This document shows positions 10,090-18,766 of a stretch of 36,255 nt of DNA, piece by piece (positions within the stretch are counted from its first letter, which is position 1; each line of letters begins with the position of its first letter). This DNA is from Candidatus Thalassarchaeum sp. (GTDB taxonomy: Archaea; Thermoplasmatota; Poseidoniia; Poseidoniales; Thalassarchaeaceae). Both the position numbers and the translations under genes were made by a program. Below the pieces are notes generated by a model that worked only from the letters and a program-made list of their open reading frames with translations, made no database searches and was not told the DNA's origin. The stretch lies in the NCBI GenBank assembly GCA_030748335.1, contig JASMMD010000013.1:1-36255 (forward strand). Direction: 5' to 3'.

Positions 10090-10123
10090 GCATCAAAGTT
10101 CAGACTGCGATGGTAGGGTGTCC

Positions 10124-10138
10124 CGCACGAGACGTGCG
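10124..10138. repeat. Inverted repeat CGCACG-AGA-CGTGCG
   Basis: Perfect 6-bp arms separated by 3 nt, about 35-50 bp upstream of the start of the minus-strand dikinase-like gene. In the minus-strand transcript it would form a hairpin in the 5' leader, or it may be an operator. The neighbouring GCGAGAC (10136-10142) can also pair with GTCTCGC (10180-10186), so alternative folds exist. Confidence 0.5.
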
Positions 10139-10149
10139 AGACGGTGTGT

Positions 10150-10162
10150 GTTGAAATTCAAC
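10150..10162. promoter_or_regulatory. A/T-rich palindrome GTTGAAATTCAAC (possible promoter/operator)
   Basis: This perfect odd-length palindrome is the most A/T-rich point upstream of the minus-strand dikinase-helicase genes. It could be the TATA element for that transcript, which would place the transcription start near 10125-10130. Its symmetry would also suit a dimeric repressor such as the tandem ribbon-helix-helix protein encoded just upstream. Both roles are inference. Confidence 0.35.
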
Positions 10163-10352
10163 GAAGATGCTCCCGATCGGTCTCGCGCGACTTTCCTCTG
10201 ACAGTCCTCGGCACATCACGGGCGTCATAGCCAATCGCGTCGGAGAGCTTGGCCCGGGCTCGCAGGCCCTCTAGGCCACAGAGAATGGGTTGGGCGAGGG
10301 GGCGTCGGTGACGCCCCCCCGCGTTGTTCTCGTGCATCCCATCATCGCTCAT
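10158..10352 (-). CDS. Possible small ORF (64 aa), doubtful
   Basis: An ATG at 10352 lies 9 nt after the ribbon-helix-helix gene's stop and is preceded by a strong Shine-Dalgarno-like run (GGTGAGAGG). The product would be 64 residues, arginine-rich, without hydrophobic segments or recognisable motifs. Against it: the sequence contains a 9-bp GC hairpin near the start codon and other self-complementary stretches, so the spacer may instead be untranslated RNA. A small protein after a ribbon-helix-helix protein recalls antitoxin-toxin order, but nothing in this sequence looks like a known toxin. Confidence 0.25.
   Translation of the reverse strand: MSDDGMHENNAGGRHRRPLAQPILCGLEGLRARAKLSDAIGYDARDVPRTVRGKSRETDREHLR
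10298..10318. repeat. Strong GC hairpin with 3-nt loop
   Basis: GGGGGCGTC (10298-10306) and GACGCCCCC (10310-10318) are perfectly complementary over 9 bp with a GGT loop. It lies about 45-65 bp after the stop of the minus-strand ribbon-helix-helix gene. It could act as a transcript 3' end or stabilise the message. No T-run follows, so it is not a textbook terminator. Confidence 0.5.
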
Positions 10353-10361
10353 CCTCTCACC

Positions 10362-10730
10362 TCATAGAGCGTTCGAATCATCATCGAAGCGCGCACGCAG
10401 TTCGTCCATGCGCATGGAGAGTACCTGGTCCACGGTAGCACCCTCAAGGGTCGCCTTGGCGATGTGCTCACGGGCAGCTTGCCGCAGCACCGAGGCTGCC
10501 GACTCTCCTCGCAGCCTGCAGAAGTCCCGCATCCTCGCCGTGAGGTCGGGTCCGAGGTCAACCTCAATCCGCTCTCCCATCGAGGGCAGGGGCGAAGCGA
10601 GGTACCTCCGGACGGCCTCCCTAATCACATCGGAGCGGTTTCGCATGCCGTCGAGGCCAACCCGCTGGTCGATTTCCAGCAAGTGATCCTCAGGGACTCT
10701 AAGCGAGACCATCGGGCTGACACCGGCCAT
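10362..10730 (-). CDS. Tandem ribbon-helix-helix (CopG/MetJ-type) DNA-binding protein
   Basis: Predicted transcription regulator of 122 residues from the ATG at 10730 (MAGVSPMVSLRVPED). The open frame extends upstream to 10859, but that stretch covers the promoter region and has no protein character. The first ribbon-helix-helix unit is clear: strand MVSLRVP, helix HLLEIDQRVG, then RNRSDVIREAVRRYLAS. A second unit of the same pattern follows: strand RIEVDLG, helix PDLTARMRDFCRLRG, then SAASVLRQAAREHIAK. This implies a pseudo-dimer in one chain, as in TraY-like proteins. The C-terminal tail is helical and acidic. It is divergently transcribed from the HD phosphohydrolase, and the 178-bp gap between them is the natural place for its operator. 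Target genes are unknown. Confidence 0.85.
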   Translation of the reverse strand: MAGVSPMVSLRVPEDHLLEIDQRVGLDGMRNRSDVIREAVRRYLASPLPSMGERIEVDLGPDLTARMRDFCRLRGESAASVLRQAAREHIAKATLEGATVDQVLSMRMDELRARFDDDSNAL

Positions 10731-10908
10731 CTCCTGCTCCTCCTGAGTCCGGCAGACCCAGTGGGGGCACTTAACTGTATTGCAATTGAAAGACAAATGA
10801 AATACGATGGTTGTGAAACGACTCCGGGATTTTACGCACGTCTCCCAGCAACCCGGCAATAGTGCGTTTCAAGGCCAAACGTCCTTTCGAAGCCCCGCAG
10901 GGTCGGGC
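10731..10908. promoter_or_regulatory. Divergent control region between RHH regulator and HD phosphohydrolase
   Basis: A 178-bp gap with an A/T-rich core at about 10769-10806 (containing CAATTG and AAATGAAATA) that can serve promoters in both directions. On the HD-gene side are two mutually exclusive pairings: GAAACG (10815-10820) with CGTTTC (10865-10870), enclosing CCGGG (10824-10828) with CCCGG (10852-10856); or ACGCAC (10834-10839) with GTGCGT (10862-10867). These may be a leader structure or coincidence. Confidence 0.45.
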
Positions 10909-12225
10909 ATGAAGGTCATCAACGATGCGATACACGGCCAGTTCACGCTGGATGGAGTTCGCGGCGACCTGCTAGCCACTCCGGAGATGAACAAGCTCAG
11001 TCATATCAAGCAACTAGGGCTGGCACATCTGGTCTTTCCTGGGGCCCACCATACCAGATTTGAGCACTCCCTAGGTGTGTCGCACATCGCAGGGATGATG
11101 GCCAAGTCACTGGGCTTGGACGATCACGAGACCGACACTGTCCAAGCAGCTGCTATGCTCCACGACGTCGGTCACGGACCATACTCGCACACACTTGAGC
11201 ACATTCTGCACGAGCGCGGAGGGATGGACCACATGTCGATTACAGAGGGGATTATCCTCGGCGATTATGACGTTCTACGGGACGGCGAGCAGTCATCAGT
11301 GCCCGAACGCCAGACGATTCCGGACATTCTGGAGAAGCACGGCTTGGAACCCAAGGAGGTGGCCGATCTCATCAGGGGGCCCGGAGCCGGCGGCACAGAG
11401 CGCTCGCTGTCGACGTGGACCGAGGGCAGTGAGGACTTCGTGGACGAAGATCTGACGCTAGCGCATTTGGTTCACGGGCCGGTGGACTGCGACCAGTTGG
11501 ACTACCTACTTCGCGACTCGCACTTCACCGGCGTGACTCACGGCAAGGTGGACCACCGTCACCTAATCATGTGCCTAGAGAGGCACGGAGGTGACATCGC
11601 GGTGGAGGAAGGAGGTCTGCCAGCGCTCGAGGGCATGATGGTGGCCAGAGCGCTGATGTACAGTGCAGTGTACTTCCACAGAGTCACTAGAGTTACTGAG
11701 GTCATGCTCTCTAGGGCGGTCGAGCGGAGTTCGGATAATATGCCGGACTCGCTCGATCTGCAGCGCCGGGTCGATGCCGAGATATGGGAGGTACTCGGTG
11801 GCGCCGGAGAGTATGCTCAGGACATGATTCGCAGACTGAAGTACCGGCAACTGCTGAAGGTTTGCTGCAGCAGGCGCAGGGAAGAGCTGAGCCCCGAGCA
11901 GATAGAGCGTCTGCTCGACATCGCAACGAACCCCGATTCCCGCAGGCAGTACGAGGATGACCTAGCGCATAGGGCCGGCCTGCAGCCAGGATATGTCGCC
12001 ATCGACGTCCCCAACGTCAAGCTCCTGCTCGCTGAGCCACGGATGTCTCAGGTCGAGGTGAGGATTGTCGGTGACGACGGGCGCACTCGGTGGCTACGTG
12101 AACACACCCCCATTGCTGATGCCCTGAAGAAGCGCCAAGTGAGTCAGGCAGCGGTCTACGTGATTACTCTCCCGGGCCATCAGTCAGATGTGGCGCAGTT
12201 GGCCGAAAGGCATCTGTTCTCCTGA
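10909..12225 (+). CDS. HD-domain phosphohydrolase (COG1078/SAMHD1-like)
   Basis: A 438-residue metal-dependent phosphohydrolase of the family that includes dNTP triphosphohydrolases such as SAMHD1. The ATG at 10909 (MKVINDAIHG) matches the usual family start; an upstream ATG at 10807 would add 34 residues of unlikely sequence across the leader. Metal-binding residues are visible: H53 in HTRFEHSLG, H85-D86 in AAMLHDVGHGPYSH, and a later aspartate in DCDQLDYLLRDSHFTGV, a diagnostic COG1078 signature. The C-terminal ~130 residues form an accessory domain with beta-rich ending. It probably hydrolyses deoxynucleoside triphosphates or related nucleotides in the cytoplasm; the exact substrate cannot be read from sequence. 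It is divergent from the ribbon-helix-helix gene and followed by a GC hairpin. Confidence 0.92.
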   Translation: MKVINDAIHGQFTLDGVRGDLLATPEMNKLSHIKQLGLAHLVFPGAHHTRFEHSLGVSHIAGMMAKSLGLDDHETDTVQAAAMLHDVGHGPYSHTLEHILHERGGMDHMSITEGIILGDYDVLRDGEQSSVPERQTIPDILEKHGLEPKEVADLIRGPGAGGTERSLSTWTEGSEDFVDEDLTLAHLVHGPVDCDQLDYLLRDSHFTGVTHGKVDHRHLIMCLERHGGDIAVEEGGLPALEGMMVARALMYSAVYFHRVTRVTEVMLSRAVERSSDNMPDSLDLQRRVDAEIWEVLGGAGEYAQDMIRRLKYRQLLKVCCSRRREELSPEQIERLLDIATNPDSRRQYEDDLAHRAGLQPGYVAIDVPNVKLLLAEPRMSQVEVRIVGDDGRTRWLREHTPIADALKKRQVSQAAVYVITLPGHQSDVAQLAERHLFS

Positions 12226-12232
12226 GTTTTAT

Positions 12233-12249
12233 CGGCCCCTATGGGGCCG
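12233..12249 (+). terminator. Hairpin CGGCCCC-TAT-GGGGCCG after HD gene
   Basis: A perfect 7-bp GC stem with a 3-nt loop starts 8 bp after the HD gene's stop codon. It is preceded by GTTTTAT and followed by TTCGATT. It is placed like a transcript terminator or 3' stabiliser, although archaeal termination usually depends on T-runs. Confidence 0.45.
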
Positions 12250-13709
<1,460 letters not shown>

Positions 13710-13715
13710 AAATTC

Positions 13716-14549
13716 TCAGCGAACACGCGGCCCGGCTCCCTTACCATCGGGAACGTACCCATGTCCAATATCCTCATCGACCAATTCTTCATGAATATGC
13801 TCGGGGACTTCATCCTCGTGTAGTGACGATAGGAACTTCTTGAGCCTCTCGCTTTTTGGATTGTTGATGATTGAAGAGGGACCTTCCTCCGCAACCATTC
13901 CCTCATCCATGTAGATCACCCGGTCAGCAACATCTCTGGCGAAACCAATCTCGTGGGTGACAATCAGCATCGTCATGCCCTCGTCCGCCAGTCCCCTAAT
14001 GGTCTCGAGGACCGATCCGATTAACTCGGGGTCCAGCGCGCTGGTGGGCTCGTCGAACAGCAGCACTTCGGGACGCATCGCCAGGGCACGCGCTATCGCG
14101 ACCCTCTGCTTCTGGCCACCAGAAAGATTGCCCGGATATGCATCCACCCTGTCCAGCATGTCGACACGCTCGAGCACCGACATTGCCCGCTCCTCGGCTT
14201 CACTCTTACTCATCTTCCTGACATGTCTGAGCCCCAGCGTGATGTTGTCCAATACCCTCAGGTGGGCGAATAGCTCGAAGGACTGGAAAACCATCCCTAT
14301 CCTAGACCTCAGGTTGTTCACGTCCGTGTGAGGGGTGTTAATCTGCTCGCCCTTCAGGTAGATCTCGCCCTCGGTCGGCTCAATCAGTCGGTTTATGCAG
14401 CGCAGAACAGTTGACTTTCCGCTGCCCGAAGAGCCGATGATTGCCACCGACTCGCCTTGGTTGACTTCGAAGGATATGCCCCTGACGGCATGGACCCCGC
14501 CAGAGTAGATCATGTGCAGATCGTCTACGTCCAACACCTTGTCCGGCAA
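13716..14549 (-). CDS. Amino-acid ABC transporter ATP-binding protein (GlnQ/HisP type)
   Basis: The nucleotide-binding subunit, 277 residues, that powers the neighbouring permease at the inner face of the membrane. All ABC motifs are present: Walker [10 protein letters not shown] (39-47), Q-loop Q89 in [10 protein letters not shown], signature LSGGQ (142-146), Walker B LLFDEP (163-168) and H-loop H199. The subfamily pattern [16 protein letters not shown] is typical of polar amino-acid importers. The start is a TTG at 14549 immediately after the permease stop (TGA TTG), with a GGGGGTGA ribosome-binding site inside the permease's last codons, so translation is coupled. The last ~35 residues form an acidic then basic tail ([12 protein letters not shown]...) beyond the usual family end. 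The gene is convergent with gdhA at a 6-bp distance. Confidence 0.95.
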   Translation of the reverse strand: MPDKVLDVDDLHMIYSGGVHAVRGISFEVNQGESVAIIGSSGSGKSTVLRCINRLIEPTEGEIYLKGEQINTPHTDVNNLRSRIGMVFQSFELFAHLRVLDNITLGLRHVRKMSKSEAEERAMSVLERVDMLDRVDAYPGNLSGGQKQRVAIARALAMRPEVLLFDEPTSALDPELIGSVLETIRGLADEGMTMLIVTHEIGFARDVADRVIYMDEGMVAEEGPSSIINNPKSERLKKFLSSLHEDEVPEHIHEELVDEDIGHGYVPDGKGAGPRVR

Positions 14550-16736
14550 TCAATCACCCCCTGTCATCCCCAATCCCGGTATTCTGGTCTTCTCTTCCAT
14601 CCACCTGAGGAACAGTGCTAGCGTCCAAGTGACCACGAAGTATGATATCAGGACCATCCCCCAAGCGTATGCATACTGGAATGTACTGGCAACTATCAAC
14701 TTCCCCTGCCTAGTGAGCTCAGCGTACCCAATAATCATCGCGAGCGAAGAGTTGAGGACCAAGTTGACCATCTCGTTACCCATCGGAGGGATGCAGATTC
14801 TAATCGCCTGCGGCATTATCACCCTGCGCATGGTCTGCAGGTAAGTCAGGCCAACGCTCCTGCCGGCCTCCATCTGGGCCGAAGGTATGGCTTGGATTGC
14901 ACCTCTGATAGTCTCACACTGGTACGCCCCGGAATTGAATCCGAGGGCGCAGATGGCGCTGATGAACGCTGAGTCGTATAGCAGCCCGCCAATCAGCGTG
15001 CCATAATTGTCCTCGGAGTGGTCGTATGTGGCGAAGATGTCCGTGATGAAGTTGTGATCCTGCTCCAGTTTGTCGAAGCTGAAGATCTCCAAACCCGGAT
15101 CTTGGATTAGGGCGCCCAGTCGGAGTCCGAAGTGGATGAACAGGAATTGCACAATCAGCGGGGTGTTACGGAAGAAGTCAGTGTACACGGTTGCAATGGT
15201 GTTCAGAGGCCTGACTCTCCAAGGATTCAATTTGAATGACCTTATCTTGACTTTGGAGAACTTGCCGTTGTTACTAACGAAAAGCAGCCCTAGGAATGTC
15301 AGGGCAATTCCCAAGAGTATCCTAGCGAAGGACTCGGGTGCGCCTACTGGGAGGAAAATGTACTCGATTCCTTGCAGGCCGAGATCCCTAGTGCCGGGTA
15401 TGGCCGAGTTGAACAGGTAGAAGGCAATCGCCAGTATCGGAACCCCGGCAATCCTAACATGCCTAGGATTGAAGCGCTCGACGAGGTACCTCAGAGACGT
15501 AGGAGATGTCTTGCACATCGCTAGGGTCACTCCTAGGAAGAATCCGAGAATTATGCCGAAAGCGACAATCTTCACTGTTGCAATGAATCCTTCTAGAAAC
15601 ATCACCTTGGTCTCATCGACGAATACGCCAAAGTTGCTGTATTCGGGTACTACGAAACCGACTTGGTCGTCCACTCCGGCATCTTCGGTCCACAGTATCG
15701 CACCACCGTCCCCCACGGCAATTCCAATGAAACCGGTCAGCATCTGTATGTGATTGAAGTCCGATTCGTTGCCCAACGGGTTGATCTGCTGTGAGACTAT
15801 GGTTCCCCCGTTGGTGCTTATCGAGAGGTACCCGCCTGCCCCGGTCATCATCAGCTTGGTTGTGGTGACCACCTCAATCGATGTGAGCTCGACATCGAGA
15901 TCGGAGGGATTCAGGACGTACTCGTTGCTGGCAGGCGGATAGTGCCTCTCAAATTCGATTAGAGTCCAGAGGTAGCCAACCTCGGTCCCTGATACGACAT
16001 TGCTCATCGACATGAGAATCCGACCGTCACCGGTAATCGCGTAAATCCTGACGGGGCTGTAGAACTCAACCGCGACGATTTCCGCCCCGCTCGTCTCTTC
16101 AGGGGGTTCGCGGTAGTCCCAAGTCGCACCTCCATCGTCGGAGAACAGGATGGTTCCATTCGCCCCAACGATGACCCCTAACTCATCATCGTAGAACGAA
16201 ACCGCCATCAAATCGGATTCTATCGATAGTGAAACACTCTCCCATCCTCCGTTTTCGTATCTGGAGATGGCCCCTCCGTCCCCGACAACGACGACGCTCT
16301 GGCTACCGGTCAAAGAGACTCCATTCACCTGAGAGCCTTCTGGCAGGGAGATATCCAGCCAATCCGAATCTTGGTCCTGCTTAAGGAGCACCAGTCCGGA
16401 ATCCCCGGCGACCAAAAGTGCACCGAATCCCGTTTCGGAGTGGTGAATGTCGACTATAGTGGGCGACTCTGCAACCTCCCAAGTCAATCCGCTATCACTG
16501 CTGTTGAGCATCACCCCCCCGGTACCGAACGCCCACACCTGGTCACCGAAATCAACAGCGGTGAGAAGGTTCTCCGAAGTACCGCTCTCTACAATCTCCC
16601 AACTACTCTGAAACTCCTTGGCTTGACTCGGCGAGACGAGGGTGACAAGCACAATCAATGAGGCGATGGCAATTATTCGGCTAACTTTGGGTGCCATAGG
16701 TCTCGTTGACCTAGAAACCTGCTTTTGCATGGCCAT
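14550..16736 (-). CDS. Amino-acid ABC permease fused to Asp-box/YCF48-like beta-propeller
   Basis: A protein of about 728 residues from the ATG at 16736; a GTG at 16742 is equally possible and an ATG at 16697 would begin directly at the signal sequence. A hydrophobic segment (IIAIASLIVLVTLVSPSQA) is followed by ~310 residues of beta-propeller with Asp-box motifs (SSDSGLTW, SDDGGATW) and VVGDGGAI/AVGDGGAI blades, as in HCF136/YCF48-like and BNR proteins. From about residue 370 it is a GlnP/HisM-type permease: TM segment FIATVKIVAFGIILGFFLG, YTDFFRNTPLIVQFLFIHFGL, and the coupling EAA loop ETIRGAIQAIPSAQMEAGRS...PQAIRICIPPMGNEM. A ~130-residue stretch between the first TM and the FRNTPL helix adds extra hydrophobic segments, as in AapQ/BztB-like permeases. 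The propeller would sit outside the membrane, where it could contact the binding protein. Confidence 0.92.
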   Translation of the reverse strand: MAMQKQVSRSTRPMAPKVSRIIAIASLIVLVTLVSPSQAKEFQSSWEIVESGTSENLLTAVDFGDQVWAFGTGGVMLNSSDSGLTWEVAESPTIVDIHHSETGFGALLVAGDSGLVLLKQDQDSDWLDISLPEGSQVNGVSLTGSQSVVVVGDGGAISRYENGGWESVSLSIESDLMAVSFYDDELGVIVGANGTILFSDDGGATWDYREPPEETSGAEIVAVEFYSPVRIYAITGDGRILMSMSNVVSGTEVGYLWTLIEFERHYPPASNEYVLNPSDLDVELTSIEVVTTTKLMMTGAGGYLSISTNGGTIVSQQINPLGNESDFNHIQMLTGFIGIAVGDGGAILWTEDAGVDDQVGFVVPEYSNFGVFVDETKVMFLEGFIATVKIVAFGIILGFFLGVTLAMCKTSPTSLRYLVERFNPRHVRIAGVPILAIAFYLFNSAIPGTRDLGLQGIEYIFLPVGAPESFARILLGIALTFLGLLFVSNNGKFSKVKIRSFKLNPWRVRPLNTIATVYTDFFRNTPLIVQFLFIHFGLRLGALIQDPGLEIFSFDKLEQDHNFITDIFATYDHSEDNYGTLIGGLLYDSAFISAICALGFNSGAYQCETIRGAIQAIPSAQMEAGRSVGLTYLQTMRRVIMPQAIRICIPPMGNEMVNLVLNSSLAMIIGYAELTRQGKLIVASTFQYAYAWGMVLISYFVVTWTLALFLRWMEEKTRIPGLGMTGGD

Positions 16737-16815
16737 CCCCACTGCCTGAGGCGCCCAGTTGAATATAGTCTAGGCGGACCACCAATTCTAAGTCGGCATC
16801 GCAGCCCCTCGGGCC
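16737..16815. promoter_or_regulatory. Divergent promoter gap of the amino-acid importer
   Basis: A gap of about 79 bp between the permease/ATPase genes (leftward) and the binding-protein gene (rightward). It holds two A/T-rich boxes, GAATATAG (near 16764-16771) and CAATTCTAAG (near 16786-16795). The second lies about 25 bp before the binding-protein ATG and fits a leaderless promoter. Shared control of all three transporter genes is likely but inferred. Confidence 0.4.
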
Positions 16816-17796
16816 ATGAGGTGCATACCGACAGCCCTCTGCCTCGGTGTGCTGCTGCTGACAGCACCCAGCGTCTCGGCAGTAGGAGACGTCCAGTATG
16901 TAGTTGGCACTTCCGAGGAAACGCCCTCCTCGGGTCTGTTAGACCCTCACCAGCACATCACCGAGGTCACTTTCCAAGACTACGACATGGCCATGCGAGA
17001 CCTGATGGTGGGCAAGATTGACTTCTTTCTGACCACCCACTCCATCGCGGCCGACCCGGAGAACTCCGAGAACACCCCGGGCCTGTCCATCATCGGCATG
17101 GTGGAGGCAATCGAGTCTTACGTCCCGGTCGTACGGCCCGACTCTCAAAGCGTCATCGGGAGCATGGAACTACTCGACGCCATGAACGCCGCACTGGGGG
17201 AGCTGATCTCGTCCAATTCTCTGTCTGCCACATACATGACTTGGTTCATCGGGGAGTCGGAGATGGACGCATCCTCATTCGAGGGGAGCATCGGCGAGTG
17301 GCCTACTCCGACCGAGGGAGGCGTACTCGACTCGATTGTCGATAACCAGAGGGAGATGGTCGCTTGCATGTATGATCGGGACTCACCCATGTCCTGGCAG
17401 GACGCCTCCGCCAAGATGAACGGCTACGAGGCGGAAGTTGCTCAGATGATGGCGAACCGAATGGGGGCTCACTACGGGACACAGATAACCTTCAGAGGTC
17501 ATGACAGCGGTGGCGAGTTCGAAGCTATCGAGGACCTGAAGAGAGGGGACACTTGCGATTTCATCATGGCCTCCATAACCCCTCAGAAGGCCATGTCGAA
17601 GGGACTCATGGGAGGAATTCCGTATCACATCGAGGGATATGTGCTGATGGCATCCTTGGAGTCCCCTACCTTGCAGTCAGCACAGCATCTCTTTCTCTTG
17701 GCAGATGAGGGTGAGGGCAGTGAGTTCGATCAGCGATGGATTGCGATTACCTTCCTCTCAGCATTCATCGTATACCAGCTGGTCCGCAGGCAATGA
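16816..17796 (+). CDS. Amino-acid substrate-binding protein with swapped lobe order, tail-anchored
   Basis: A 326-residue extracytoplasmic protein, probably the solute-binding partner of the adjacent importer. Residues 1-22 form a signal peptide ending SVSA. Residues ~25-150 resemble the second half of family-3 binding proteins: YVVGTSEET, FQDYDMAMRDLMVGKIDFFLT, MVEAIESYVPVV, then MNAALGELISS...TYMTWFIG, which normally ends such proteins. Residues ~170-280 resemble the first half: GVLDSIVDNQRE, NGYEAEVAQMMANRMGA, EAIEDLKRGDTCDFIMASIT, IPYHIEGYVLM. The usual order is therefore reversed, as in a circular permutation. A C-terminal hydrophobic helix (WIAITFLSAFIVYQLVRRQ, 308-326) would anchor it in the membrane. 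It is divergent from the permease by 79 bp. Substrate is unknown. Confidence 0.8.
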   Translation: MRCIPTALCLGVLLLTAPSVSAVGDVQYVVGTSEETPSSGLLDPHQHITEVTFQDYDMAMRDLMVGKIDFFLTTHSIAADPENSENTPGLSIIGMVEAIESYVPVVRPDSQSVIGSMELLDAMNAALGELISSNSLSATYMTWFIGESEMDASSFEGSIGEWPTPTEGGVLDSIVDNQREMVACMYDRDSPMSWQDASAKMNGYEAEVAQMMANRMGAHYGTQITFRGHDSGGEFEAIEDLKRGDTCDFIMASITPQKAMSKGLMGGIPYHIEGYVLMASLESPTLQSAQHLFLLADEGEGSEFDQRWIAITFLSAFIVYQLVRRQ

Positions 17797-17798
17797 CA

Positions 17799-17833
17799 CG
17801 AAACCCGACCAGCAATGTTCATCGTCGGTTTCG
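17799..17833. repeat. Near-perfect inverted repeat before purC
   Basis: CGAAACCCGAC (17799-17809) pairs with GTCGGTTTCG (17824-17833) with a single bulged C and a 14-nt loop. The loop contains an in-frame ATG (17815). The structure starts 3 bp after the binding-protein stop. It could be a terminator for that gene or hide the first ATG, favouring the purC start at 17848. Confidence 0.45.
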
Positions 17834-17847
17834 CGTCAAACGGGTTC

Positions 17848-18759
17848 ATGGGAGAGTTGCTGTACCAAGGTAAGGTCAAGCAAGTTTGGAGCACCGATGA
17901 CCCGGACGTCCTCGAATTTAGGTATACTGACCAGATTTCAGTCTATGACCAAATCATCCCCTCGCTGATTCCTCGCAAGGGAGAGAGCCTCAACCGAACC
18001 ACGTGCCACTGGTTCGATCTGGTGAGCGATGAAGGGGTTTGCGAGACCCACCTAATCGAGATGAACGCCCCAGACAGATGCCTTGCCAGACGCTTTGAGG
18101 TCATCAAGGAGCCCGGCGCCATACCCCGCGACATGGAAAATGTCTTCGTACCGCTAGAGGTGATTTGCAGACACCACTTGTCGGGCTCCGGCTGGCGCAG
18201 GTATGCCAAGGGCGAGGTTGGAGCGGAAGAGTTCGGCTTTGAGCCAGGAACCGAAATCGAGGCAGGCTGTAAACTACCTCGTCCGTATCTCGAGGTGTCT
18301 ACAAAGTTCGAGGCATTCGACAGGCTTCTCGACAGAGAGGAGGCATTGCAGATATCGAACCTCACCGAACAGGAGTTCGACTCGTTGCTCGATGCAGTAC
18401 TGAGGATTGACGCCATAATTGAGCGCGAGGCCGGTAAACGAGGATTGATCCACGTCGACGGCAAGAAGGAGTTCGCCCTAGGCGCAGGCAGGAGGCCGGT
18501 TCTGGTGGATTCGTTTGGCACCTTGGACGAGGACAGGTGGTGGGATGCCGAGACCTACGCCAAGGGCCAGATAGTATCGCTTTCCAAGGAGTTCGTTCGC
18601 GAGCACTACATCGACATAGGCCACCACGAGGCCCTGTATGATGCGAGGGAGAGGGGTGACAAGGAGCCACCGATTCCCGCTTTACCACAGGAGATGATCG
18701 ACAGGACGGCGCAGTTGTACGCGTCAATGTACGAGCGACTGACCGGAGCCAAATTCTGA
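17848..18759 (+). CDS. purC: Phosphoribosylaminoimidazole-succinocarboxamide synthase (SAICAR synthetase)
   Basis: Catalyses ATP-dependent joining of aspartate to CAIR in de novo purine synthesis, in the cytoplasm. With the ATG at 17848 the product is 303 residues and starts MGELLYQGKVKQVW, matching the family's N-terminal YxGKxKxV loop. The ATG at 17815 would add 11 residues and lies within a stem-loop. Other family features: FRYTDQISVYDQIIPSLIPRKGESLNRTTCHWF (first ~60 residues), the loop around APDRCLARRFEVI, EVICRHHLSGSGWRRYAKGE, GLIHVDGKKEFALG, and VLVDSFGTLDEDRWW, where other members have a conserved D-E-x-x-x-P-D-x-x-R-x-W pattern. The protein is longer than the ~235-residue bacterial type and more like the ~300-residue eukaryote/proteobacterial form. 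It is followed by an aminotransferase gene after 7 bp. Confidence 0.93.
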   Translation: MGELLYQGKVKQVWSTDDPDVLEFRYTDQISVYDQIIPSLIPRKGESLNRTTCHWFDLVSDEGVCETHLIEMNAPDRCLARRFEVIKEPGAIPRDMENVFVPLEVICRHHLSGSGWRRYAKGEVGAEEFGFEPGTEIEAGCKLPRPYLEVSTKFEAFDRLLDREEALQISNLTEQEFDSLLDAVLRIDAIIEREAGKRGLIHVDGKKEFALGAGRRPVLVDSFGTLDEDRWWDAETYAKGQIVSLSKEFVREHYIDIGHHEALYDARERGDKEPPIPALPQEMIDRTAQLYASMYERLTGAKF

Positions 18760-18766
18760 GGTGCGC

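Noticed and set aside
10090-10361. Possible RNase P RNA because of GAGGAAAGTC on the minus strand (about 10185-10195)
   Set aside because: The motif resembles a conserved RNase P segment, but the complementary conserved ACAGA-type region is not found and fewer than 100 bases remain before the next gene.
10731-10859. N-terminal extension of the ribbon-helix-helix protein
   Set aside because: The extra 43 residues cover the promoter region, have unusual composition (CNTVKCPHWVC), and the family starts just before the first strand.
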